Shown piece by piece: positions 51,648 to 64,000 of a stretch of 64,000 bases of DNA. Each line of letters opens with the position of its first letter. Positions within the stretch are counted from its first letter, which is position 1. The position numbers were made by a program, and so were the translations under genes. This DNA is from Drechslerella dactyloides (Eukaryota; Ascomycota; Orbiliomycetes; Orbiliales; Orbiliaceae). Under the pieces are notes generated by a model. That model was not told the DNA's origin, searched no databases, and was given only the letters and a program-made list of their open reading frames with translations. The stretch spans positions 1,054,001 to 1,118,000 of the forward strand of contig JAGTWJ010000003.1 of NCBI GenBank assembly GCA_020064725.1, given 5' to 3'.

Positions 51648-53150
51648 TCAAAAATGTCGGACGTTCACTGGGAACCGCCCGAGACCGGTATTGATTGGAG
51701 GCAATGCCGCAAACTTGACAGACTTGGCCGGTGTGTTTCCACCCGTTATCGAGACGCTGTAGCTCGACTCTACGCCGTGTATCCGCTCATCGATCGACCT
51801 GCCGCTCTTCCCACTCTTAACGCTCATCGCGCTTCGCGCAGGGTAGATCGGCCTTGGAACAGTAGGTCGAATTGGCAGTATCGGGACTGGCGATATCGGC
51901 GATGCGGTGAGTGGCCATCCTAAGCCTTCACGAGAATTCGAAGGAGCACGATAGAACGACGTTCGCGGGCTCGTCGGAATTGGGGGTATCTGTGGTGCGC
52001 CAGTGCCCCTGCGAGGGTCGAAAGGCTGCGGCTTTTGGAGACGACCTCGAGAATTCGGCCGCCGAGGATCAACCGGTGAAGCGGCGAGCTCAGGGACGGA
52101 CATATATCCATCTATAGAAGCGTGGCGGGTTGAATGCAGCCCCATCTGGCTTGCACGGTGACCCTCTGTCGTATGGTGCCAGGAAGTGGAACGGCTGGGA
52201 ATAATCAAGGGAGACGGCTGCCGCTGGTGGTAAGGCTTTGACCTTGGCGGTTGAGGAAGAAAAATCTGCTGCCGTCCTGTGCTAGGTCCAGCCATAGGAG
52301 CAGATGTTCGCTGATTCGATCTCTCAGGAGTCGACTTGCGACTAGGGTCATTCATCAGCAGTTGCATGGACTCATGCAAAGACTGGTTTTGCGGTGACAA
52401 TGCCAGTTCCGAGGCTTGCACAGGTGTCGGCAATGATTCGCGGCCCTTTCGGTGCTGTCGTGAGTACCGCTGGAACGAATTATATCTTGGGTGCGCCCTG
52501 TGGACATGCGGCTCTGGCGGACCGATTGAACCGAACGAGGTCCTGTCCCCGGATTTCGGCATCGGTGGCATGAGGCTCTGCGGCTTCCCCGGCTGAGGCT
52601 GCACAAGCCCGATCACGGCCTCAGTGCTGTCGCTGCGCACCATTCGTTCGTGCTGGACGTATGCGGATGGTGATTTAGGGGACGCGAGACGCGCGGCGGC
52701 CTCGATATCCTGTTCGGCGGGAGCAGCGGCGTTCATACTGAGAAGCAGATTTGAACTCGTAGAGGATCCCGAACCGCCCCGCGATCTTGAGATGCCCTTC
52801 GCTTCTCGCATCTGAGGCGTTTCGAACCTCTCATTTCCAACCTGGTTCCACGCGATAGGGAAGGACCTGTGCTTCCTCGCTCTGTACCACCTTCTCCCGG
52901 GACCAAGGATAGCCCACAGAAGAATAGGAATCAGCGCGCCTCCAAGGGCGATCAGAAACCACTGCCAGTTCTTCTTCCAGAACTTCGAGATCCCGGACTC
53001 GACTTGCGTGCGCGGGCTGGATGTCGCAGAAGGCAACGTTGGCTGTGTTGCCGTCGAGGCTTCTTCGGTTGCGCTCTGCGTATAAACTCCAGGAATAAGG
53101 AACAGTAATGTCGATATCACAGACCGGATTGCCAGAACCCTCTGCGACAT
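51648..53150 (-). CDS. Single-pass membrane protein, uncharacterised
   Basis: Single exon, 500 residues. A signal peptide (about residues 1-24, ending GVYTQ) is followed by a short Ser/Thr-rich external stretch (25-57). A transmembrane helix lies at about 62-83 (WQWFLIALGGALIPILLWAIL), then a basic stop-transfer cluster (RRWYRARKHR). The 400-residue cytosolic tail is disordered, rich in Ser, Pro and Arg, with RSxS-type phosphorylation-like sites. The layout is that of fungal type I surface proteins with a long unstructured tail, such as wall-stress sensors, but the outer part is too short and lacks a WSC Cys domain. I therefore do not assign a role. No intron is needed. Confidence 0.75.
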   Translation of the reverse strand: MSQRVLAIRSVISTLLFLIPGVYTQSATEEASTATQPTLPSATSSPRTQVESGISKFWKKNWQWFLIALGGALIPILLWAILGPGRRWYRARKHRSFPIAWNQVGNERFETPQMREAKGISRSRGGSGSSTSSNLLLSMNAAAPAEQDIEAAARLASPKSPSAYVQHERMVRSDSTEAVIGLVQPQPGKPQSLMPPMPKSGDRTSFGSIGPPEPHVHRAHPRYNSFQRYSRQHRKGRESLPTPVQASELALSPQNQSLHESMQLLMNDPSRKSTPERSNQRTSAPMAGPSTGRQQIFLPQPPRSKPYHQRQPSPLIIPSRSTSWHHTTEGHRASQMGLHSTRHASIDGYMSVPELAASPVDPRRPNSRGRLQKPQPFDPRRGTGAPQIPPIPTSPRTSFYRAPSNSREGLGWPLTASPISPVPILPIRPTVPRPIYPARSAMSVKSGKSGRSIDERIHGVESSYSVSITGGNTPAKSVKFAALPPINTGLGRFPVNVRHF

Positions 53151-56100
53151 GATCGGAAGTCTAAGGAATGTTGGATCGAACGGAGCGGTTCACAGTCCAG
53201 TGTGAAAGCTCGCTATTTCGGTATCTCAGGTAGTTTGAGGGGACGGCTGTTGTTTTCGTTACTTGGGTCGTGTCTCTTGATATCGTATCGAGGTCCAACA
53301 TGCAGCGAATTCCGGCTCGCCCTCGAATCCTAGTTGCAAACCGGATTTCTCGTCAAAGGAAAAGAGTGTTCTTTGAGAATCGAATAGAATAGTGTAATGA
53401 AGAGCTCGAGCTAGAAGAGCATTCCTACGATTCAACCAACCAGCTTAGTTCTGTCAAGGCTGACCGTCCTTCGGGTTTGTATATATGAAACTGTCGTCTG
53501 GCCTGCTTGCGCTTGGATTAGGTAGCCGTGCTGCTGACAGCGAATGTACGACAAAGCTGCAACGCAAACTGCAAGACGAAGGAATGGATGCGAAAGCGAA
53601 AGGACGGGTGATATAAAAGATCCGATCGATTACCAGGCGATAGCTCGATATCACTCAGATACCAGACCGAGGGGAAAGAATGTGGGAATCAAGGCGCTGT
53701 GCCACTATCTATTAGCTCGCAGCGACGTAAGGAATGGAAGGATAACGCAAACAGATGAACGAGAGAGAAAGAAAAAGACATGAAGCAAAAAGCCCAGGAC
53801 CCTCCAGCGGCCTCACAGAAATCTTTCAACAATTAAAAAAAGACGTTTGCATATACATGCAAGAGACGCGGGCGTCCTGTACCTTTTAAGAATTCATCAT
53901 GCAAGACCAGCATTGTTTCGTCTGCGTGGTATTTTGTGTGTGTACGCATAGCACATATAAACACGACGCCCGAATCGGAATGCGGTTTGCGCCGGCGTCA
54001 TCCCAACTGACGTGTGAGAGCGTCAAAGGCCACCGATCCCATCTTCACGTCAGATGAATCGGGTAAGGTCGTCGTTTAGAGAGACGTGGATCAGGTCGCA
54101 TACCAGAGCATGGCCTGCGCTGCGAATGGCTGAGATCTATCGGGCATGTTGGAACATGCAGGCATCAAGCTCACATATCCACGCTTGGCTTCAGCGAAAG
54201 CGAGGTCCTGCTGGCCCAGATGGGATGATGGTTTCACCAGGGACGGTTTCAGGTTTTCCTGGTCCAGAAAAGAAAAGAAAAGATCAAGCTGCTAGTCAAA
54301 CCACGACGGCTACGCAGGGCAGCCAATCTCTGCAGGTAATACATCGATTGAAGGTTTCTCGCATCATGCCTGCTGGCGGGAAGCCAGGGACACGTCCAGA
54401 CCGTTTTGAGGGGTGGATTTGGCAGGTTGACTCGACGCCGGGGAATTTTGGGGTTGGCGGGTGGCCCGGCGAATCAGAGTTGATGAAACCGCTTGCTGCG
54501 GACGGCGGCTATTGCGACGAGCCAAAGCTGCAGAAATAAATAGTACGGTTGATGAGGGCGGTCGCGCTACGAGAATCTGCTTGAATTCGGTTGTCTTTTT
54601 TTCTCAATGCGGACGCGAAAAAGAATTCAATCCGGCTGGTAGAATGTGAAGTATGCCGTGGAATCGATGTTCATGGGGCACCGTTCCCGATGGCGCGACG
54701 ACGTGTTTGCCCGCCAGATGCCTCATATGGTCGGATCCTTCGATATTTACCGCACTCGAGGCAACGAGCGCTACCCCGAAATGTTTAACACCCAGACGCG
54801 TCTTTTCGCCAACGATCACCGTATGATATCATTGGATCGCACTGTGCAGGGAAAATTTTTCCTCAAAGTTGGCGATCGCGCCGACAGTGGCTGGGCCTTC
54901 CCGATTCCGACGGGAGAAGAGGGGTCAATCATCTGTCGGCTTGCGATTGATCGAATGACTAATCTGATATTATCTGCGTATATGCGTGAGTCGGTCATGT
55001 TATCTGCTTCGTAATACGAAATAGCGAAGTGCGGTATACTTGTGCGGTAACTTATTACCTACTAATCAGACCATCGGGTCTCGCAGTATTCATTGGCTCC
55101 GCTAACAGAATCGAATGCTTGGTAGATTAGTTGTCTGCCTGTCTATTGGCAAGGATGCCAACGGTATGGGTATATCCCGTCCGCAGTCTTATTATCAATT
55201 ACACTTACTCGCCGCAGGCATTTATCGATATAGACACCTAATCGTGCATTCCAGAAAGATAATAGCAGCCGTAACAACCAAGCGAAATCCACAGTATCCA
55301 CACTAAACCGTTGCCCGATTGGTTCAATGACCAATAAAACGTGACTGTTAGCGAATTTGGGTGGTTGGGCGGTCGGTCTTAAGGCGTGCGGCACCTGATC
55401 TCTGCAAGTCTACATCATTGCATTGCATGTGCCAACCGCATTCGCGAATATCATATCACGAGAAGCGGAGGTACCAGGTCCAGAGTCACACCTACATGAC
55501 TACTTGCATTTGCATGCGGTAGGCTGGTCGCGCAAAACCGTGGTGGCAGCACCTTTTCCCCTTCCCTGCTTGCCGAATCTCCCACAACAATTTTTTTTGC
55601 TGTTGGGATACATTCGAAAAAAATTCGTGATGGATTTTACACTGGCGGGAATATTTTCCTGCGCTACCCACTCGACTGGTAAAAGCGATTCGAGAACCAC
55701 GAGGGGAAATTTGGAAAGAGAGAAGCCTTTTTTCGTCAAGGCCTGGGGCGGCCTCCCAACGTGGCTCATGCATGATGGATCGGCCTGGCTCCTCATTTGG
55801 TCGGCTAAATCTGGTCCTTGCAGCGGCATACGGGATCCCAGTTCGGTGAAAAGAAGATCAGCTGCCCACTCAACTTTCCAACACCGATGAAATGTCTGGA
55901 TGTAACTTCTAGTGCCTGTAAAACGAGGTAGAAAGCTGTATTCACAGCGCAAATGAATGGTAAAATCGACCATGAGACACACGGTTTATCCGTTGGGAAA
56001 AAACGCCACCATCCCGGATTTATCGCTTGAATGAAAAGGCTAGCCAGCACGACAAAGTGCACAACCATCGAATCTTGGTCTCATTATTGGGTGATAAAAA

Positions 56101-59100
56101 CGGGACGGCGTGCACTACTTTATTTCGGAGCCGTTCGAAACGCATTGACCGCTATTCATAAATTTTGATAGTATACTGATGTTGAAAATATAACCGTACT
56201 TAAGTGTACTGGCAAGCTTGCTTCGCCCAGTCATACGTCGGTCCGTTTTTCCAAGGCAGCTCCTGGAACATCTCTCCGCGCAGCAAGGCAGATCTCAAGC
56301 CTGGTGTCCATCAACAGGCACGTTGGCTTGCAGAAGGAAAAATCGCGCTTCCCAGGAAAAACTTTCGCATAAGCTTACCATTGTCGGTAATGGCTTGACG
56401 GGCTTCCACGAGGTTTATAATTATAATCGTCTACAATGGAGACGAGCATTATAGGGTCGGGTCTTCTTCCTCGCCTATGAGGGAACGAGGATAACAGGTC
56501 CCCACGATGGAATGATATCGCTCGAGCCAGTCAATTGAACGATTTTGCAGGTATAGCGTTGGAGGTTATGATAAAACGGCGTGCTAAGAAAAACAGCGAG
56601 GGGACTTTGCAGCCGTCGATTGATCAACGCTATATAAACTTTGCAACTAGAGCGAAAGCTGCGTCCCGTGCATAAGAAACGAGATGAGCTCGTGGACGGA
56701 CGAACCGCTATTCTCTTCCTCTGGGCCTAAAAAAGCCAACTATAGACTACTAGCCGTTTAGCTCAGAAATGGATCTAAACGAGTGGGTGTGCGAGGCACA
56801 GCGCAGTGCATTTGCAGGTGTGGATTCCGTGTGTTGAGCGATTTGGGAAGGGTGTGCGCGAAGAAAGAAAGGTAAACGTGAGAGCTCAAGACGGAGACCA
56901 GAACATTGCATTGCATTTGGGAGAGCTGCAAGTATGTAGACTAAGCAATGTCAAAGATGCAGCGCGGGAGAATGGGTGCGATCCAAGTGGATGAGGGCAA
57001 AGCAAAAAATTATCTTGGGTGCCAGTGGCATATTTTCTTTTTGGTCGGGTTTTGATATTACTGCTTCGTGGTATATTAGAGGGTATTCAACGGGTACCCG
57101 ACATCCGGGTTCTTAGGCAGCGGATCGAATCATTTTTTTCTTCCTTCCCATCTGCGACCCGGGACTGTAGTCGAATACGATGGATCCAAGCAAGGAGGGG
57201 TCAAGCACACCACCATCGGGCTCGCATCAGCACACCCCAAAGCAGGCGAAGGCTTAATGCCCATTCTATACTTGCATGCACGGAACCTGTACAGCTGTTA
57301 CGACATCCCAGTGCGCCCGCCGCGCTCCTTCATCTCAAAGTGCCTTCCGTCCAGTAGCTTCTCAGAGATAATGCACAGAGCACAACCATTACTGTAAATG
57401 TACAAACGCTCTTCAGTAGCTCCCCACGCCACGCTGTAAATGTAATTTTAGTCTGTCCTAGATTCTATAAAAGTATTTCGGTTTGGGGTACACGTATCTC
57501 GATGTTGGATTTGGTCTAGTTGACGAACCGGCACACGTACTCACGTTTCCTTCGAGGTATCACTTCATGAGTCTCGTCGTACTCCATCAATTTTGGAACT
57601 ATCGAATAGCTTACATGGGCCCGATATTACCATCTATACTAAGTAAGTCGTTGCATGTGTGTGGCCGATGATAGGACGGGAAGCGTGAAGATTTCGAAGC
57701 AACCTGGAAAGAATTCTACGGAAAAAGCAAAGGTCAGATGGTGCTAGTTACATGTGCAGGCATCTTTTTTGACCAGTCGCACAGGTCTATTGGGATTTAT
57801 ACAAAGAGGGCATCGAAAGTACCCCGGTACTTCCTTGGTATAGCGTCGTTGAAAGATAATTTTCCCTTTGCCTTAGCGGAACTTGGAGGTCGCTTGCTTC
57901 CGTCGAACACACATCAGGCGTTTTTAATATATAAGCATACGGGGCTATTAAAGCGATTTAGTCGACAAGGCGTCGAAACTCGCTGCTGTTTCCACCATTT
58001 CTTTCTCTGACGCTTGTCTTCAGAACCTCATCGCATTCCCCCCCTTCGTGATATCATCTGGTCTCTTGAAGCAAAGTTAGCACGTGGGCTCTCAGACGAG
58101 GCGACCTATCTCTCTGAATATTCGATATCTGACGTCGCTGGGATCAAAGTCATCGAAGGAAGAGCTGGATTGGTTCGCGAGGTTTTCGAAAGAGGTCGCT
58201 CTCGAACACTGGAATTCCAACTGGTCACCTTGGTGGGCTGCTTGTGCTCGTCCTCGTTGTTTCCTCCATCTACCTTCCACGAAGTCCGCAGAGAGAAATT
58301 CTCCAATCAATTAATCGCGACACACGCCACCGGCGCAGGTAACTCTGCGCTGCAGCTCATATCGCTCGTCTCTCGCAAACGCTAGGTTTCTTGCAGTACA
58401 TGCGGGACGCTTATAGACTCGCCTATATCCATCCCTCTATCCACACGACCGCCCACCCTCGGCCGTCGCATATCGTCCCCGTCACACTTACTCTTCCATC
58501 TCTGTGCTACCGACGAACTCGATTGCAAGACGCTACACACCTTGCACCGCGCAAACTGATTGGACAACGTCTTCATAAATCGTCTAAACCCACGATTGCA
58601 CGACTCGAAGAACCCTAACGGTATTGTTCATTCACTCGTTCGATGTTCACAGTTATATCTCGAAGAGGTAAGTTCTCCGGCGTGGAAAGAGGTTCATACG
58701 CACGTTTTGCTTTTCTTATCTATCGATGTCCGCATGCACTCTCGATTCCCACCCCTCCGTCTGTACAGTTTGCTTGACTTTCCTCCTACACCCGCTAGCA
58801 CACATACCGTGCGCGCTGGGCATGGGCAGGCGCTCCTCGCGGGAGGGTGGTGTGCTTCCTACGAGGCCCACCTTGCTCGTCGCATTCGGGTCAAGGGTTG
58901 AAGGTTTCGGATACCTTGAAGCAATATTCAAGCGATATCATAAGCGTGGATCGGCCCATCATATATTATAAATGTTCGACGGGACTTCGATTCCCAGCGG
59001 CGGCACCTTGCACCATGAGGATCGCGATATTTAGTTTCATCAAAACACGAGGCCCATGCGCACCGTAAGGCCTTTTTAATTTCATTTTCATCCCGAGCAC

Positions 59101-61752
59101 ACATGCGACATGTTACCCGTCCGCTTTGTTTTCTGAATTAAAAGTTTCCCCAAACAATCCATTCAGTTACAGATGTTTTATACAGGGCTGTTACCGAACT
59201 CTATTTGATCGCCATTATTAGCCTCTAGAGCTGGCTTTGTTCACGGTCTTGTACCACCGCTCATGATGCATATTGGTGGTGCTGAAGTCATGGTCGCGCG
59301 CTGGTAACTAACGATATCAGCGGCTGCAATTATTGGCTGTCGTACAACATCACATTTGGTCATCTCATTTGCTCGCTAGATTTTTCTGGCAGCTGTTCCA
59401 TTGGGGCCATGCCACCATGCCTCTCAGATAACCTTAGCTATGCCTTCGCCATCCAGGTGATACCTGAAAGCGGCGGCCTTTGGAAGAATGCAGACAGGCA
59501 AGCTATGTCTCAGGTCAACGCCATTCAATCCTGTTGCATTTTAAAACCTGAGCTACCATTAATTTGATTTTTAACCTTGCGACATACCTGCGCTATTGTC
59601 ATTCGATCATTTTTTTCCCTCTTTGCTGTCGTTCGGCGACAGTTCAATTTCCTGCAAGCCACTACCGCTGTTGCCGGCTTTGCGAAGGGAATGGAAAATC
59701 GCCTGTCCATGCGACGCGAATGCAGTAACTAACACCTGCAGAGTGCGTACATATGAGGAGATTTCTTTCGGGTTTTATCTTGATAATATCCCCTTTTTAA
59801 AAAATCAAGATTGGACAGCTGGCGGTTTTAATACGTTAATATATGGCCGTGTCCGTCGCTATTCGCAGTACCCTGCCGCAATTCCAAAATTAAAAGCGAT
59901 CGGACTTGCAGGCTGTCGCATCTGGCTCAAACGGTGGGCGCAAGAGGGGCGACCCGACGCAGAGGAAAAGGGAAACCCCGCTCTGGTAAACGAAACGGCA
60001 GAAAGGGTGGTCGCGAATGATATTATTATTATCATTAGAAACCATTATCCCCCTCAATCGCGGCCGTGGGTATAGCCTTTGATTTAGATTCCGCAAAGAG
60101 TAATTGTTAAATTAGTTTGATTGTTATCCTTACCCTTTATTTCCTACGCCTTTCCTTTCCTTCCCAGTGCAGCTGGGCACGTTATTTCCCTGCCCGACTC
60201 TCCCTCTTGGAATCTCGCTGCAGCATGCACGGGACGAAGAAAAGAGGGGCGCGCGAGCGTGGGAATAGCACCTCGCGCAGCCTACCCACCTGAGTTCCGT
60301 ACGTTCCCTCTGGTGGCAATTCTTCGCGACAAGCGTCGAAGTTGAAGGAAACAAGAAAAAAAAAAAAAAGAATATTACCCAAATCCCGGGACCCAGCTGC
60401 TACCCGGATCGCTGCTTTTCTTTGTCGACTGGGCCTGGTGCCTGGAGATCAAGCGAAACACGCAGCAGCTAGTGGGAGGAGGGGGCATGCACATGGCATG
60501 GCGGATGGAGCATGGCATTTGCATGGGTGATTAAATTTCAGTCTGATACTTCCTCGTCGTAATAAAATCGTCTTCATTGTTTCTTGTCGTCGCATTCTTT
60601 TAATCTGCTTCATACCACCTCCTAAAACACCCTTTATACATACTTTGCACTAGACACCCTCTTTTTTGGCTCTTATTTATTTCCTATTAACATTATTAAT
60701 TATTATTATACACTTGCATTACATACACTTCGACGCCTAAGTGGGAAATATTGCCTCCTATCGCTAACTTGCCTGGTGCTGCTTTTTACTATCATTTGCT
60801 CTATAATAAATCTTTTTCCCCTAAATGCACTAACGACCCCGTCTATTCGATTTCTGGCATTCCTTCTGCTTTTATACATGTCCATCCTCGTTCTCTTCCA
60901 GGTTCCTTCCCCGGCGGACTTAACTTGTTCAGACGCTATACAATCTTCTCTGTCCTTCAACGACAGCCTAAGAATGCTAACATCACTCTTCCCTGCTTTG
61001 TCATCACCTTCATATTCATGATATCTATCTGCTCCGTTGCGCCGCCGAAAACAAGTCCACTGTCCTAATTCATGCTGCCCTTGCAACTGCTGTCTAATTT
61101 GCGACAGACGCCATATCGCCGTACTTTTTTCTTGTTCCGACCCGCCGCTTTTGTACGCGCTCTTCTCTTAATCGCACATATCCCTACTTACACTTAATAA
61201 TCTTGCAGACATATCGATACTGCTATCCCTCACGCTATCGTTAACACTGCGGGCAACCAGTCTATCTCCTCCTGCCAATCGATAGCGTTCTCCTTCGGTC
61301 TGCGTCGGCGCTGCTTGCTCCCGGATTTTCGCCGTTGTCTTCGACGCTCCGACTTCTCTCGGCCGCTGCAACCCATCGACACCCTCCTCCTCCTCCTCCT
61401 CATCCCGCTCTCGAACTATCCTATCGCCCCAGCCCTCAACCGCACGACATCATCGATCCTCGATAAATACCCCCCGGCCCTCTCTCCCCACGCGCGACCG
61501 TCTTCTGCCCATTGCGACGGTCCAATCGGCAGTCCGTTGCCTCCATTTCGCCCTTGAAAGTTAAAGACCATCCGAGCGATAAGCCTGAGAAACCTTAAAC
61601 AGATCACTGCGCGCAAACTTTATCACCACCTCACCCCAAAAATCCTTCTCTCAACATCACACTACGATCTCTCCAAACTGGACCAGCGAAATCTCGCCGT
61701 TTTGTCGCCCGACTCGATTTCGTCAATTCTCTACAGCAGTTTGGTTACAGCC
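53151..61752. other. 8.6 kb gene-poor region
   Basis: No gene is supported with confidence. Two stretches look faintly coding. The first is 54,646-55,014 (+), a 122-codon frame. The second is about 58,014-58,385 (+), where two frames in turn read protein-like residues (EELDWFARFSKEVALEHWNS in one). Neither is recognised. The segment from about 60,530 to 61,750 is pyrimidine-rich and is most likely the promoter and long 5' leader of the HTH gene. Confidence 0.5.
60353..60371. repeat. Poly-A tract
   Basis: A run of about 17 A residues with flanking A/G. It could be a decayed retroelement tail or simply a homopolymer; no target-site duplication or element body is visible. Confidence 0.5.
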
Positions 61753-63322
61753 ATGGCTGCGAGCTTTTCTGGCTCCGTCGGCCACGAGGACACAGAAAGT
61801 CCATCGGCGCAGCTGCTAGGCGAGGGCAGCCCGCCGCAGGGCTCCGAGAGCGCCGCTGGCGACACCAGCACGACGGACCCGAACGTGTCGCCCTCGAAAC
61901 GCAAGGGCGGCAGACAGCCCGTGGACAATTCAGAGGAAACAAAGGAAAGACATGCGGAGCTCTATCGGTACTACAAGGCAAACCCGGGCCTGTCGCAAGC
62001 AAAGATGGCCGAGTGGTACACGACAAAGTTCGGGTCGACAATGTCGCAGTGCACAGTGTCGCGTACGTCCCATCTGGATCCATCTCTTCTCATTCCTTCC
62101 CGCCGCCCGACGTGGACTCGCACGCAGCACCCGAGAACATGTGCTCCCCGCAGCGGTGGACGTTTGTATCCCTGTTTGCCAGGATTGCCGATTGCTAACG
62201 TTGGTTTTCGTTATTTGGCCCTATGTAGAGGTGTTGAAGAAGCAAAAGTTGTTGAACGGCGAAGAAATCGCGGAGCCGCGTCCTCGTAAGCCTGCCCCGG
62301 CCTGTCAACAAACTCCCGTGACATGAATGACCCTTGGCGCCATCGCCATGAATCAACCACATCCTTACACTAATGGCGGCTCGCATCACAGGCAAACGAA
62401 AGAGTCTCAAAGCCGAAGAACTAGGAGGGGAAAGCAAGCCGAAGAAGCAGCGGGGGAACGAGGCAGGCAGTGACGGAACTCCAATTGGTTGTAGGTCCCT
62501 TCTCGCGATTGGTTTATCGCGCGCGATGCTGTTCTATCGCGTCAATGGGCGAAATCGCCTTGGATTCATTGGGCACTCCTGCTGATCGGTGACTTGGCTT
62601 CAGCCGCGCAAACAGTTATCTACACTCCCAGCTCTTTTAATAATCCACCATCTTTCCAAGCCGTTAACGTCCCGAATCACGGTTCTTCGTCCTACTCGAC
62701 GTTTGCCTCTCCGGCGACTCCCGTGTCCTTAGCACACGCTGCCCTTTCGCACAGCGAAACGATGACCCCATCGGTAGCCGTTCCATTCCGCGCGACGGAT
62801 CCATCGAGGACAAATCAGCAGCCATTCAGTGCCGGCCCGAATGCCAGGCCCGTGGCGCCGATGCTGCATCATCCAGGTGTGTCTACGCCCTCTAAGACAT
62901 TAGTCAACGGGAGGCCAACGTCCCCAGTAGGTGGTGTCATGCTCGATCAGGGTAGCCACGTCCGGACCGATAGCCTCCAGGGATTGCAGTCGGAGCTGGA
63001 AAACTCGCGGAGGACGGTGAGCGAGTATCAGAAGATCGTCCAAAAGCAAGAAACACTCATAGACAGCATTCTCGCCAATCAGCAGAGTGAGAAGGAGAAG
63101 GTCAAGGCTCTTGAGAACGAGAACATCATGTTGCGGGAGAGGAAGGGCAACGAACAGATCTCCGAACTCCTTAACAAAATCGAAAAGCTGACACGGGATC
63201 TCGAGAACGAGCGCGAGAGGAACCGGTCCATGGTCGATTTGTGGGCTAAGGAGGAACAACAGCTCAAAGACCTCCTCTCCACCCGGTCAAGCAAGTTCCC
63301 TCTCGGGGCGGATATGAAGTAG
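61753..63322 (+). CDS. HTH (ARS-binding/CENP-B N-terminal type) coiled-coil protein
   Basis: Exons 61753-62062, 62229-62285, 62392-62487, 62604-63322 (1,182 bases, 393 residues, all in frame). An in-frame ATG at 61,702 would add 17 residues; I prefer 61,753. Residues 1-60 are disordered. Residues about 62-112 (ETKERHAELYRYYKANPGLS, then KMAEWYTTKFG and CTVSQVLKKQ) look like the helix-turn-helix at the N-terminus of CENP-B, Abp1 and pogo/Tigger transposases. A bipartite basic signal follows (RPRKRKSLK to KPKKQR, 122-143), then a Ser/Pro/Thr-rich middle. A long coiled coil (about 279-385: LQSELENS to KEEQQLKDLL) ends the protein. There is no DDE transposase core. It is most likely a DNA-binding nuclear protein that dimerises, possibly a domesticated transposase fragment. 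Confidence 0.8.
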
Positions 63323-64000
63323 GGCTTCTATCCTGACGAGCAGAGCATGAGACTATCCGTTGCTACGTTACTCCGGCCGCAAATGGCACCCGATCCCTCA
63401 AGGGCTGCGTATACGATCCAGACTCCTTCAGTCTTGCGGGCGCGCACCTCACCCTTGCCCAGTTTCTATTACAATCTACCAGCTCCCGAATCATAAAATC
63501 ACGAAGACTACTCCTCAACATTCCCATCGCAAAGATAATGGGACCGCATAAAATCTTTTCATTCCATTTACACAAGCACCAATTCCTTCGGAATATATCA
63601 CACCGCCACACCATGCCTTCTCCCAAATTCACTTCCGGCGGCCAACTCTGAACTCTCTTCGCGAGTTCTCATTTCTGTTTCGTTATGTCTACATCTTTTT
63701 TCTTTTGTTTATGGTGCTGGATCATAGGGACTGCTTTGCTTTTTCTTTTTTTCTCGTATAATCGATACCACTGGCTTTCCGGCAAAGATTTCATTTGTCC
63801 TACCGTTTCTCGGAAATTCTTCTTTCTCTTTTCTCTCTCCTGATCAAAGCTGCTTCGCTGGGTCCCACGATATGGATTCCGGGAAGCCTTATTTTCTTTA
63901 ATCATCAAATAGGGTAGATCCATAGTCCAAGACTTGCATTATTTTTGCCTTTCTCGACTTTGCCCTTTTTTTCCCCCTCTATCAAGGGTTCCTTAACTGT
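63323..64000. other. 3' region of the HTH gene to window end
   Basis: T-rich DNA with many TTTTCTTT runs from about 63,690, consistent with a 3' untranslated region and intergenic DNA. No gene is seen. Confidence 0.5.

Noticed and set aside
54646..55014. 122-codon open frame on the plus strand
   Set aside because: Some protein-like character but no motif, family or supporting splice context; mentioned only in the gap description.
1..64000. CRISPR arrays, insertion sequences, bacterial operons or ribosome-binding sites
   Set aside because: The window is eukaryotic with spliced genes; no spaced direct repeats, IS ends or transposase ORFs were seen.

Overview
This window is nuclear DNA of a filamentous ascomycete (Pezizomycotina). 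The genes carry many short introns (mostly about 50-100 bases, GTRNGT donors, CTAAC/GCTAAC-like branch sites, YAG acceptors). The conserved proteins are typical fungal orthologues: Msh3, a TBC-domain protein, Pex1, a GGCT-family protein, Mcm7 and a Dal5-type transporter. I cannot name the genus. The density of introns (11 in MSH3, 12 in the transporter) and the long intergenic stretches argue against a compact yeast-like genome.

Layout. Positions 1-15,900 form a gene-poor block with no gene I can support. It is littered with short runs of self-complementary tetramers (GTAC, TGCA, AGCT, GATC/TCGA) and CA microsatellites. At 15,916-17,092 (minus) lies an unrecognised, possibly decaying multi-exon gene. 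The conserved core follows: MSH3 (+, 18,301-22,469), a TBC-domain gene (+, 24,170-26,450), PEX1 (-, 27,532-31,405), a membrane-anchored gamma-glutamylcyclotransferase-like gene (+, 32,285-33,214), an orphan gene (+, 33,996-34,625 or further) and MCM7 (+, 35,330-37,892). After a 2.7 kb gap comes a secreted Thr/Val repeat protein (+, 40,620-41,948). Then follow a Dal5-like MFS transporter (-, 46,474-49,095), a single-pass membrane protein (-, 51,648-53,150), about 8.6 kb with no convincing gene, and an HTH/coiled-coil protein (+, 61,753-63,322).

How the genes relate. There is no metabolic gene cluster. The core is a housekeeping block: DNA mismatch repair (Msh3), replication licensing and fork helicase (Mcm7), peroxisome import-receptor recycling (Pex1) and membrane traffic (TBC). 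MSH3 and MCM7 each have an ACGCGT (MluI cell-cycle box) within about 190 bases of the start codon, which fits shared G1/S control by an MBF-type factor. PEX1 and the GGCT gene are divergent and share an 879-base intergenic region. The accessory part holds the most novel candidates: the repeat protein with about twenty T-[VI]-T-K-T units, the orphan with a duplicated ALE[FL]MED motif, and the unrecognised gene near 16.5 kb. Exon borders were derived by eye from frame continuity, splice consensus and remembered family alignments; no search or alignment was run.
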